The notes beneath the pieces are model-generated. The model searched no databases, had not been told where the DNA came from, and worked only from the letters and a program-made list of their open reading frames with translations. 64,000 bases of DNA from Corythucha ciliata. Taxonomy: Eukaryota; Arthropoda; Insecta; Hemiptera; Tingidae. Every line of letters begins with the position of its first letter. The stretch's first letter is position 1. Shown in pieces: positions 54,712-64,000 of the stretch. The stretch spans positions 38,792,198 through 38,856,197 of the forward strand of contig CM075937.1 of NCBI GenBank assembly GCA_038030265.1, written 5' to 3'. Position numbers and translations under genes: made by a program.

Positions 54712-55954
54712 ATGCAATGCTCTTTGAAACCTGAACGGTTCGAAGCTGACCTCAATTCTAGTACGGCCGCTTCTGAATGGAGCCACTGGTATCGAACATT
54801 CGACAATTTCATTGCACGCGCAGAGCCTCCGCCATCAGACGCTACGAAACTAAAACTCTTAATCAACTTCGTTTTCTTATCACGTCGATAACTTCATAAG
54901 TAACTGTTCGACGTTTGAAGAGGCTGTTGAAGTGCTCAAGCGCATCTACGACAAGCCCGTCAACGAAATGTATGCAAGATACAAGCTAGCGACTCGCCGT
55001 CAAAACTCCGATGAGTCAATAGATCAGTACCTTCGGGCGTTAACAGTTCTGGGCAAAGATTGTCAATTCAAGGCTGTCACCGCCGATCAAAACCGGGACG
55101 ATTTCATCAGAGACGCATTCATTAATGGATTGTACTCGCCGGAGATTCGCCAACGTCTTCTCGAAAAGTCTTCTCTCACATTAGACGAAGCATCTAAGGA
55201 CGCTAGATCACTTGAACTGGCCCGTCTGCAATCTCTCTCATTCCCCTCGACATCAACAGTTAACACTGTTCGATCCGATTTGCCATCTCCATCGACATCT
55301 AAAAGCTCTCGTCGAGAATCTTCAGTATCCTCGAGCTCCTCCCAAGAAACAGTCACCGCTATTCATCAAAAATGTTTCTACTGCGGCAAAAAGAAACATT
55401 CTCGAACTAACTGCCCAGTGAAAAACGCTCAATGCACAAAATGTTTCAAGAAGGGGCACTTCGCTACCGTCTGTAGATCGTCGTACCAAGCGTCGAAGCA
55501 AAATTTAAAGTCAAACTCACGGCACTCGACCCCAGTTCTCAGCTCGATAGCCGGTAGCCTTACCAAAAGCACAGTTGCGGCTACGATCAATGGCCACCCA
55601 GTATTCGCTCTGGTCGACACCGGAAGTACCTCGAGCTTTCTTAATACGAAGACTGCCCACAAGTTAGGTCTTCGTGTTCTTCCGTCGTCAGGAAAGGAGT
55701 CAATGGCCTCCACATCTGTTACGTCGCGAATAACTGGACGATGTAAAGTCACTCTAACACTTCCTAACCACTCGTATGAAGACGTGGAGCTGTCTCTTCT
55801 CCCCGATCTCTGTTCTGACCTCATAATAGGTCACGATCTCTTGAAGGCCCACTCCTCTCTTCAGGTAGTTTTTGAAGGTGCAAAAGAGGCTCTCACCATT
55901 TGTTCTTCTTTGATCAAGCAGAAATCAAACGTCTACTTTCAGAAGGGATCGTAG
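54712..55954 (+). pseudogene. Gypsy 1 gag and protease
   Basis: Gag opens at MQCSLKPERFEADL (54712), shifts frame near 54880, and continues from 54932 with YARYKLATRRQNSDESIDQY. Two CCHC zinc knuckles follow (CFYCGKKKHSRTNC and CTKCFKKGHFATVC, about 55375-55475), then an aspartic protease with FALVDTGSTSSFLN and the flap-side DLIIGHDLL. Gag packages element RNA, and protease would process the polyprotein. Confidence 0.88.
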
Positions 55955-56816
55955 AACCAAGTTTATCACCTTGGCGAGCTCAGGCTCTCGTTGTCTCGAA
56001 CAAAAACCAAAAAAAAGGATGGTGATCGATTATTCTGGGACAATTCATCGCTTCACACTGTTGGACGCCTATCCTCTTTCTCGGATCGAGGAAATAGTAA
56101 ACAAGGTCGCGTGTAACGAAATATTCAGTACGATTGATTTAAAAAGCGCGTACCATCAAATTCCTATAAAAGAAGAAGAAAAAGCTTACACAGCGTTCGA
56201 AGCATGCGGGCAGCTGTACCATTTTAATCGTATACCTTTTGGCGTTACCAACGGCGTTGCAGCGTTCCAGCGAGCCATCGACGGAATTATCATAAAAGAA
56301 AACCTCCAAGGAACTTACGCCTACTTCGACGACGTGACAGTTTGCGGCAACACTAAAGAAGAACACGATCGAAACCTCAAAAATTTTATGAACGCCGCCA
56401 GGAAATATCGTCTCACTCTTGACGAAGAGAAGTCTTCGTTTTCGCTTCGTTCTATTAATCTTCTGGGGTACCAAATTTCATATAAAGCCATCAACCCACT
56501 CAGAAAACTCTCTCCTCCTCATGATACCGCATCAATGCGTCGTACTGTCGGAATGTTTTCTCATTACTCGGCACATATTCCTAAATTTTGGGCCAAAATC
56601 CTCCCTCTGGTTCGTTCTTCGTTCCCCCTATCGCCGGAAGGCTTGAGGGCGTTTGAAAATTTAAAATCGGACATCGAAAATTCTGTCGTTACGTGCGTCG
56701 ATCCGGATTTGCCGTTTGTTGTCGAAACTGATGCCTCGGAAAATGCGCTGCGACCTTGTCCCAAGCTGATCGTCCAGTCGCCTTTTTTCCCAGTATTTTA
56801 TCCGGTTCTGAATTAA
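55905..56816 (+). pseudogene. Gypsy 1 reverse transcriptase and start of RNase H
   Basis: The RT starts with EIKRLLSEGIVEPSLSPWRA in one frame, moves frame at about 55990, and reads MVIDYSGTIHRFT, FSTIDLKSAYHQIPI, IPFGVTNGVAAFQRAIDGI and the catalytic YFDDVTVCGNT. RNase H begins with VVETDASENA before the frame fails. Confidence 0.88.
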
Positions 56817-57340
56817 ATCACTCGTCAGTGGAAGAAGAGACTCAAGCGATTGTTGAAGCGGCGTCATTACCTGATCGGACGCCACTTTAAACTGATCTCT
56901 GATCAACGGTCTGTATCATTCATGTTCAATGTCTCGCATTCGCGTAAAGTGAAGAAAGAGAATATATTGAGGTGGCGTCTCGAATTGTCATGTTTGTATT
57001 CAATATGATATCATTCACAGGCCCGGATCCCAAAACACTGCGGCAGATGTTTTTTCAAGAATATGTTCAACAATCCAAACTTCTCTCGAGAAACTTGAGA
57101 AAATTCACGACGAGCTCTGTCATCCCGGTGTAATCCGCTTGTACTATTGGGTTAGAAGTAAGAATCTTCCATATTCTTTGGATGAAATACGTCGGATTTC
57201 TGCAGCTTGCAAGCACTGTGCTGCAATTGAGCCGAGGTTTCATAGAAATCAAGGCACTTTAATAAAAGCAACAGCTCCTTTAGAGCGGCTTAACGTCGAT
57301 TTTAAAGGTCCTTTGCCTTCGTCCTTATTTAAAAGCCCTG
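56817..57340 (+). pseudogene. Gypsy 1 RNase H end and integrase N-terminus
   Basis: Broken frames encode RHFKLISDQRSVSFMFN and then the integrase zinc-binding HHCC segment (HDELCHPGV, and CKHCAAIEPRF in the 57139 frame), followed by LNVDFKGPLPSS with the first catalytic Asp. Sequence switches to another gypsy gag at about 57340. Confidence 0.8.
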
Positions 57341-57558
57341 CAGCTCCATTCAACTGCGAAGGAAGTGAAGTCGCTTCAGAAAACACCTTTTTAATTAGAA
57401 AAGGAAATACAGGAACATGGCAAGAGAAGAGAAATAAGAACGAACGAGTCGAAAAATGCGTGCATTGTGGGAAACCAAATCACGTCTCAAAGAAATGCTA
57501 CTTTTCCGAAGCAACGTGTCACATTTGTCAGAAAAAGGGTCATATATCTAGAGTCTGA
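57341..57558 (+). pseudogene. Gypsy 2 gag zinc-knuckle region
   Basis: One intact knuckle (CVHCGKPNHVSKKC) is followed by a second (CHICQKKGHISRV) whose final Cys codon has become TGA at 57556-57558. Confidence 0.88.
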
Positions 57559-57630
57559 GGGACCCAAAATATTCGTTCCTTAGAAGTAAAATCGTCTGAT
57601 GAGATCAAGGATCCGGGTACTGAATACAAT

Positions 57631-58263
57631 TTGTCGGATGACCGACTGGCTCACTTCAAAACTGTAAATATAGTGAATTTTTCGAGTCCCATAAGTTTAA
57701 AACTTCTACTTAATGGTCACTCGATGTCAATGGTTTTGGACACTGAGGTGGTCGTCTCAGTAATCCCCAAAAATATATATTCGGAGCACTTTTCAACCTG
57801 CCCAGTGAGAAAAAGTAATATCCAGCTTTCGGCCTATGGAGGGGAGCCCCTTCGCGTCTACGGGGAAATTGATGTTTTTGTTGAGTACAAACTTTTGCGA
57901 ATGAATTTGCCGTTGGTCGTTGTGGAATGCAGCAGCCGTTCTCCTCAACCACCCCTTCCCGGCAGAAATTGGTTGACCCCTTTGGGAATTGATATAATCA
58001 ACAGTCTTTCGTCCAACAATAGGGTTTCTTCTGTAGCGATTTCTAGCGCTGAAAATAAACGATTTGAAAAATACTCTGTGGTTTTTGATGGCCCTATAAA
58101 ATCAATTCGAGGAATCAAGGCCCACATAATATTGAAGGACAATTCAATACCAATTTTTTGTAAAGCTCGCCCAATTCCTTTTGCCTTGCGTCAGCATGTG
58201 GAAACCGAAATTCTTTCTTGGGTTAAAGACGACATAATTTTTCCTGTTAAAAGTTCAGATTGA
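57631..58263 (+). pseudogene. Gypsy 2 protease and pre-RT region
   Basis: The protease site reads MVLDTEVVVSVIPKNIY; the expected DTG triad is DTE here, so it would be inactive. Then come GRNWLTPLGIDI and the RT approach CKARPIPFALRQHVETEIL, typical of K02A2.6-like elements. TGA at 58261 stands where the family has a Trp-Ala-Thr-Pro sequence. Confidence 0.85.
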
Positions 58264-58379
58264 GCGACGCCTCTGGTGTGCGTTCCGAAGGATCAGGGAA
58301 GGAGATACGCCTGTGTGCCGACTTCAAAGTCACTCTTAAGATATTAATAAAGTCGTTCAAGTAGAGCATTATCCACTTC

Positions 58380-59452
58380 CAACAGCTGAGGATATTTTCG
58401 CTTCTTTAGACGGCAGCACGTACTTCTCCAAAATTGATTTGACGTCGGCGTACTTGCAGTTGGAAGTTCATGGAGATTCTCAGCACCTATTGACTCTGAA
58501 CACACATCTCGGCCTTTTCAGAAATAAGAAATTATTATTCGGCCTCAGTAACGCGCCATCTTTATTTCAGTCGTTGATGGACGCATTGCTCAAGGGTATT
58601 CCGGGAGTTCGGGCCTATTTGGACGATATCCTGGTTTTTGACGAGTCAAGGGATTTGTGTATTGAGCGAACGGAATTGGTTTTAAGTCGCCTTCAGGAAC
58701 ATCAAGTACGAGCAAACAAAAATAAAACTGTTCTCGTAGTTCCTGAGCTTGTTTTTCTGGGACACAAGCTCAGCTCTCGTGGCATAGAACCTACGGATGA
58801 ATCAATTGAAGCGTTGAAAAAGGTAGCGATTCCAACAGATACTACTGAACTAAAATCGTTTTTGGGAATGTTGAATTATTACGGACGGTTCCTGCCACGT
58901 CTCTCAACTGCCTTACGACCTCTTCACGAATTGTTGCAAAAAGACACCAAGTGGAACTGGACAGACTCATGACTAATTGCTTTCGACAAGTGCAAAAAGT
59001 TAATCGTAAACTGTGGTGCACTAATACCTTTTCAGTCACAGCTTCCACTTCAAGTGACAGCCGACGCGTCGTCTTACGGAGTAGGTGGAGTTATTTCACA
59101 TGTCATGCCTGACGGGACAAGTCGACTAATAGCTTACGCCTCAAGAACGCTTAGTAAAAGTGAGAGAAATAACGCCCATAATCAAAAAGAAGCTTTAGCT
59201 TTGGTTTTTTGTGTTAAAAAATTTCACAACTACCATTATGGTAGGGAGTTTGAGTTGATTTCCGATCATAGGCCACTTTCGTTCTTAATAAATGAAACCA
59301 AAGCAGTCCCCACTATCACGGCGCCTCGTTTGCAAAGGTGGGCATTAATTTTGTTGGCTTACCGTTACAAGTTAAGGTATCGGGAAGGCAATGAAATGTT
59401 CGAGGCCGACGCACTTTCGAGACTTCCAAGGGAAAACACAATTGATGAATAA
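58380..59452 (+). pseudogene. Gypsy 2 reverse transcriptase and RNase H
   Basis: RT motifs are FSKIDLTSAYLQLEV (start at about 58426), LLFGLSNAPSLFQSLMDALL, catalytic AYLDDILVF, VFLGHKLSSRGIEP and FLGMLNYYGRFLPRL. One TGA (58970-58972) separates it from RNase H (VTADASSYGVGGVI, ALALVFCVKKFHNYHYGREF, LISDHRPL). Confidence 0.9.
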
Positions 59453-59459
59453 GTAATTT

Positions 59460-59797
59460 CATTTTTTGCACCCTGGACTGATTTGCCTATTACTTCCCGA
59501 GACAGCGAGAAAAACAAGAACAGATCCGGTTCTGGCAAAGGTCTACGATTTCAGCGTTCGTGGGTGGCCTAGCGTGAACGGGCTATCTGAAGAGCTAGAA
59601 TTCTTCAAGAATAAGGCTAATGACCTTTCAACGGAAGATGGTTGCCTCGTTTGGGGCAATCGTGTGGTTTTACCGCCTGATTTAAGGGATCGAGTGCTAC
59701 GAATGCTTCATCAAGAGCACCCAGGAATAAACCGAATGAAAGAACTGGCTCGCAGTTACGTCTGGTGGCCAAATATTGATGTGGAAGTTGAAAAAGT
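59460..59797 (+). pseudogene. Gypsy 2 integrase N-terminal domain
   Basis: The H2C2 region shows MLHQEHPGINRMKELARSYV then WWPNIDVEVEKV. Homology stops there, before the second half of the zinc motif and the catalytic core. A Penelope-like fragment in the opposite orientation follows. Confidence 0.85.
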
Positions 59798-59849
59798 TGA
59801 AAATTTCTCATCATTTCGGACAATTACTCAAAATGAATGGAAGTAATTA

Positions 59850-61078
59850 TTATGACGAAGACAACCGCAACGAGTACCGTGGAGAAAATTCGATCTGTGT
59901 TCGCTACTTTTGGATAGTACTTCTTGTAGTTCTTTAATTTTTTCTTTGTGATAATTTGGGTGCGTTAATTGTAAATATCGCTTGACTGTGTTCTTGATGA
60001 CATTGATTTTGTGCGTGTGTGAGCTATTTGATTTGAAGTTTAATAGTCTACCTGAAAATGTTGGTTTGGTGTAGTGTCTGGTGTATAGTTGTCCAGCGTT
60101 GTCTCTGATTATTTCAAGGTCAAGAAATGGAATTTTTTGATCTTTTTCTTTTTCCATTGTAAATTTCATCGACGGTTCGCAGAAGTGGTTGCATAGGTAG
60201 AGAAGGTCGTGTATTGATGTATCTTCAATGGCGATTAGTGAGTCGTCGACGTATTTGAATATAAGTTTGATTTTTCCTTTGAATTTGTCTTCTATTTGTC
60301 TGAATAGTTCGTCTAGGACGATGTCTGCGATGATCAGGCTTAATGGATTACCCATTGCTAGTCCGAAAATTTGTTTGTAGAATTGTCCTTGGTATGTACA
60401 ATATCCAGAGTTCAGGCAAAAGGAAAGAGTTTCTTCAAAAGTCTTTTGTTCTAGGTTCGCTGTATTATTTTTGATTTTCGTCCATTGTTTCATGATGATT
60501 TCGAAAGCAAAATTTACGGGAATTGTCGTGAATAATGACGCAGCGTCTAAAGATATCAATTTGAATTTCGAGTCAAGCTTCAAAGATTCAATTTCGTTCT
60601 TCACTTCGAAGGAATTTTTCACGTTGTATCGTCCCGTTTCTTTAATCAATTTCAAGTATTTGATTAAATTGCGGCTTAATTCGTAGCTAGGTGCCTGGAT
60701 GCATGAAACAATTGGTCATAATATCTTTGGATTCGCTTTATGAATTTTTGGAAGCCCGTAGAGTTTTGGCGGAAGTGCATTGTAGATGGTCAATTTGTGC
60801 TTGGTTGCAGAGTCAATGACTTTTTCTTCAAACAATTTCTTGGCTATTATGTTATTTTTTCTCATGTATGTGGAAGTAGGATCTGATTTTGAGAGTCTGT
60901 ACGGGTTTGTGTCGTTTAGCATATCTTTTATGTTAGAATCGTAGTCTGATTTGTCCATAATGACCGTTACAGCTCCTTCATCTGCAGATAAGACTAGTAA
61001 TTCTGAATTTTCTTTGAGGAATTTCGATGTGTCAATTACGTCATGTTTTGAAATTGAAGAATTTACACACCTATCATC
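59850..61078 (-). pseudogene. Penelope-like reverse transcriptase
   Basis: Reading leftward: ENSELLVLSADEGAVTVIMD, KSDYDSNIKDML, PPKLYGLPKIHKANPKIL, one TGA (about 60716-60718) in place of a sense codon, then SYELSRNLIKYL, LISLDAASLFTTIPVNFAFE, QIFGLAMGNPLSLIIADIVL and the catalytic FKYVDDSLIAI, KIPFLDLEI. These are family-specific RT motifs. Apart from the single stop the frame is open. Confidence 0.88.
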
Positions 61079-61080
61079 AC
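59850..61080 (-). mobile_element. Penelope-like retroelement fragment
   Basis: Penelope-like elements encode an RT related to telomerase and usually a GIY-YIG endonuclease. Here the RT is largely preserved but the endonuclease end is missing at the left, and no complete terminal repeat was identified. It lies between a gypsy fragment and odorant receptor C. Confidence 0.85.
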
Positions 61081-61113
61081 CTCAGATACACCTTAAAAAT
61101 TAACAAAATATAC

Positions 61114-61143
61114 CTGAGGACGTCGAGGATCCCTCGACGAAAC
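61114..61143 (+). ncRNA. Possible hammerhead-ribozyme core
   Basis: CTGAGGA (61114-61120, matching CUGANGA) is followed by a perfect 7-bp stem (GTCGAGG 61122-61128 with CCTCGAC 61132-61138) and GAAAC (61139-61143). Penelope-like elements are known to carry hammerheads in their terminal repeats. One extra base (C61121) sits before the stem, helices I and III are not convincing, and the strand is opposite to the RT. Confidence 0.3.
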
Positions 61144-61239
61144 GTCGCTGAAAACGAAAACGCCGGCAGGATCGGTCAAAAAAATTAAAAACCAGAAAAC
61201 AAATCACTCCTGCCTCCAAAATAAAAAATTATTTTAATG

Positions 61240-61559
61240 ACTTGGTTTTCCACATGACTTTGATCAGTACCTATAAAAAATAATAATACAATAAAGGATG
61301 AAATGCATTAGAGAGCTGTGAACTGTGGAGTTCCTGAATTTTTAAAAAGAGTAATTGGGTTGGCTTTATATCGCTGTAGACTTCATTAATTATGTGTAAA
61401 ATTTGTTATTGAGTTGCACAATTCACTGTTTTGAGTGGGTATTCACTTTTGCATACACGATTCACGATTTGCATACGTGAATATTATTCGAGTAAAGTGA
61501 ATAATTAAAGGGCTTCGGTAATGCACTCCTTACTTTATTCGGGCGTAGTGATACGAACG
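61240..61559. repeat. 5' flank of odorant receptor C (duplicated flank)
   Basis: GAGTAATTGGGTTGGCTTTA, AGACTTCATTAATTATGTGT, GTGGGTATTCACTTTTGCAT and ATTATTCGAGTAAAGT match the region before the exon 1 stub at 42290-42525 and, less closely, the flank of A and B. Confidence 0.75.
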
Positions 61560-62996
61560 ATGTGGGATTGGAAACAGGTTCGCTGGCTGGATGAAACTTC
61601 TAGGATGGTGCCCAGACGACGAGGAGAAGAAAAAAAGTAGTTTTTTCACGAGGTCTGCATAGCTTACTATAATTTTCCTCTTTTCAATTTTTTATCGTGA
61701 AACAGGATGAAAGGGTTACAATGGTGTTAAGACTAATAACATCCACAGTCCTGAGTGTTCAGAAAGTGGATTATATAGAAATGGTAGTATCAATAACGGA
61801 ACTAGCAACGACTGTCATGGCATCATTAAAAACGTTCAAAAGGGTGTACCGTGGTTCTGAAATCAAATCCATCATCGAAGATATCGAAAGTGTGGTCATA
61901 TTTAGTAAACTCGAAAGGGACTAATAAAATGGGTTCTGTTTTCTCAGATTTGGATAAACGTCGGAAGAATTACTTTCGCTACGGAGATCACACTGATTTA
62001 ATTAAGGCCGCTCGTACTAAAGCCTGTTCGAGGTTCCCATTTTACGTCATTCGGTTTATTCGACCGATCGCGAGTGCAACCATGGGAGAATATGTTACAG
62101 TGATTCACGACTGGGTCCCATGGAACGATAAAACATTTGTCGGTTGGCTTTTCCACTATATTTATACGCTATTCGCTCTCACTCCCGCGGTAGGCTTTGC
62201 CACTTATGACACTCTGATACCATCGTTTAACGACATGGCTGTTGGGCTCGTTGAGTCCATTTCATACGGTCTGTCCAGTTTGAATTTTGAGAGTGACGAC
62301 GCGAGGGAAAAATTGCGGGAGTTGCATGAAATGCTCAAAGACGTTCTCAAGTTTGTCTTTGAACGTTATTGGATGGTTCAATGGTTTGATATTGTTTCAA
62401 TTTCAGCATCATGAATAAAGTGAAAGCTTTCTCAGAGTTCATTCTTCAAACCGTGTGCCTCTTATTAACGTTGAAAACGTACTGCGCTGTTATGGAAATC
62501 ACAGTAAGATCATTATCCTTGTCTCAGTCTAAAATAATTGATTCGTTCGGTTCATCCTTCACAGGTCGGATGGGCTTCATCAGCGAATAGAACATTGAAT
62601 CTAGCCGAGTTTATCGCATTTAGCGCCGTTTGTTTCCACTTACAATGCAGTAGCTGTCAACTAGTCAAGACTAAGGTTCAAATAAACATATTTATCCGCA
62701 CACATAACATGTATTTCAATGATTTTGAGGTTTTTAGTTCTCTGACATTGCACAAGCGGCTTATGACAAAAATTGGTACTCAGGAACGCCTGCAAACATG
62801 GCAAGCCTATCAATAATCGTACAAATGACCATGAAACCTATAACATTCGGCAGTATAATTAATATTGATTTGTCTAATTTCCTTTCGGTGGGATTTCGCT
62901 AATCAGAATGCACAAACCATGTCGTTTACTTTGTTCTATTATTTTCAGGTTATGAAAACGTGTTTCTCCTACTATACAATACGTCAAAGGCTTTGA
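61560..62996 (+). pseudogene. Odorant receptor C, N-terminus broken
   Basis: Same seven-exon plan as A and B: 61560-61652, 61706-61889, 61948-62350, 62407-62503, 62565-62675, 62738-62887 and 62949-62996, all GT-AG. A 4-bp duplication (CTGG) in exon 1 shifts the frame to a TAG. Exon 2 is shorter and reads open only in a different frame (VLSVQKVDYIEMVVSITELA). Exon 3 lacks 24 bp (8 aa) relative to A but stays in frame (YVTVIHDWVPWNDKTFVGWL conserved). Exons 4-6 are clean, and exon 7 ends early as VMKTCFSYYTIRQRL. It is older than the A/B split. I call it a pseudogene; an upstream alternative start is not excluded. Confidence 0.85.
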
Positions 62997-64000
62997 ATAT
63001 TCGTTAGATTAAGTCGGAACCTTCGTAGTAAATGAAAAACAAATTAGGCTTTTGAACACACTTTGCACGCTTCAATTAGGAATTCAACGCACTATTTCTT
63101 GTTTTACCAGTTTGTCTTTTATGAGTAACCGAGATAAAAATTTCGTCTCGAACAAAAATGTTAGGGACAATTTGAATTATTTCAGAGTGAATAATGTTGC
63201 GCGCCACGTACCTATATTAAATAAAATCCGTGCTCGAGACTAAATTATTGACCATTAGCTCTTTAACTGTAAGCTGAAATAGCCGCTCCTTAAATGAGCG
63301 TTTGGCTTGAGAGAACAACAATGATGTGTTGTGAAAAGAACAGTAGGTAATCAAAAAAAAAGTAGCAGCCTATACCACTTACCACACGGGAGTTAGTTTT
63401 TCTAAATGGGACACACTCCCCCTCCTCACTATCGATCTTCAAGATCAAAAAAGCCCAGCTTATTGTCTCTACCCTCTTCCACAAAACCATCCCCTTATAA
63501 ATACCGATTCATCGCTCTTTTTATTTCTCTTCTTTTTTCCTGTATGAAGAAAATACGCCAGGGATAGCTTTTTGTAGCTTATAGAACCGTTAGCAATACT
63601 TTATACCAGGCCTAATAATCTGGCCTTTGAATGTATTCAAAGGCCATCCTTTAAAATACGTAGTATTATAGCTTGGATTTAATTAAAGTATTAAATGCAC
63701 TGGAAAAAGGTAGTCATGTGTCTGCTGAAAATGTACTTTCTTCCATTAAAATGAACCTTGCACCTCTCCATCACTACTGACATTCCCTACAGCTAAAAAG
63801 AGTTCGTCTTCGCCAACATTCTGGCGTGGATAATTTTACCGTACAAAGGAAGCGTTGCCAATTTGACAGATTTCCCTTCAGATGTCCACCAATCACACGC
63901 CCGCCAATGACATAAGTATAAGTATAGAGGGGGGACGTCTGGGGACAGGATCCTAGCATGATAATATCGTTATAAAGTTTCGTGCCACAACCATCTTTGG
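62997..64000. other. 3' flank of receptor C, no gene seen
   Basis: No further receptor exon or mobile element was recognised. Short frames at 63052-63243 and 63290-63490 look random. Confidence 0.45.

Larger units (their letters stand above)
54712..57340 (+). mobile_element. Ty3/gypsy retrotransposon 1, truncated and decayed
   Basis: The order gag, protease, RT, RNase H, integrase identifies Ty3/gypsy. No LTR was found on either side. Gag has a frameshift at about 54880, sequence between protease and RT is deleted (junction about 55905), the RNase H region loses frame at about 56740-57000, and integrase is cut at about 57340 by a second gypsy element. Confidence 0.88.
57341..59797 (+). mobile_element. 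Ty3/gypsy retrotransposon 2 (K02A2.6/mag-like), truncated
   Basis: Different lineage from gypsy 1, judging by the RT sequence. It starts within gag just before the zinc knuckles and ends within the integrase N-terminal domain, so both LTRs are missing. Stops occur at about 57556, 58261 and 58970, with frameshifts at about 58350 and 59460. Confidence 0.88.

Noticed and set aside
1..64000. CRISPR arrays, operons, ribosome-binding sites and other bacterial features
   Set aside because: Introns, insect gene families and eukaryotic transposons throughout make a bacterial reading untenable. No direct-repeat and spacer pattern of CRISPR type was seen.

Overview
This is a eukaryotic, almost certainly insect, genomic window. 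The two lines of evidence are a complete intron-containing gene for the insect GABA-receptor subunit LCCH3 and a cluster of insect-type odorant receptor (7tm_6 family) genes, a family known only from insects. I cannot name the order. About a third of the window is transposable-element debris, with no bacterial-type features.

Layout. 1-10.1 kb: Lcch3 on the minus strand. I could define ten coding exons (10106 down to 1851) whose phases all agree and sum to 1467 nt (488 aa). Intron 9 is 5.3 kb and holds a small inverted-repeat element and a strictly 15-bp-periodic array of nine X-box-like palindromes (6135-6268). 10.8-17.2 kb: intergenic DNA with a 154-bp Harbinger-like MITE, several kilobases of degenerate ~30-bp minisatellite, and two foldback sequences. 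17.2-25.9 kb: mostly featureless, with one reverse-transcriptase fragment and copies of a short inverted-repeat element. 26.0-31.8 kb: two decayed non-LTR retrotransposons, one GC-rich of R1 type and one AT-rich of CR1/Jockey type.

32-63 kb: the odorant receptor cluster, all on the plus strand. Copy A (36861-38834) and copy B (44599-46630) are both intact, each with seven exons and 381 aa. Copy C (61560-62996) has the same exon plan but a broken N-terminus. A fourth copy survives only as a stub of exon 1 (42526-42547). A and B lie in a segmental duplication with matching flanks, broken up by repeats, an internally deleted R1-type element, and a copia fragment. Between B and C lie Jockey-like fragments, a 2.8-kb mariner-like DNA transposon (48687-51491) with 645-bp inverted repeats, TA target duplication and an apparently intact spliced transposase, two Harbinger-like or foldback MITEs, two truncated Ty3/gypsy elements, and a Penelope-like fragment with a possible hammerhead-ribozyme motif beside it.

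Biology. Lcch3 encodes one subunit of a pentameric GABA-gated channel. The receptor cluster would encode chemosensory ion-channel subunits. The strongest evolutionary signal is the A/B comparison: by hand alignment, half of the 34 amino-acid differences fall in the 68-codon exon 2, where replacement changes far outnumber silent ones. Exon boundaries and counts were derived by eye from splice signals and reading phase. No alignment software or database was used.
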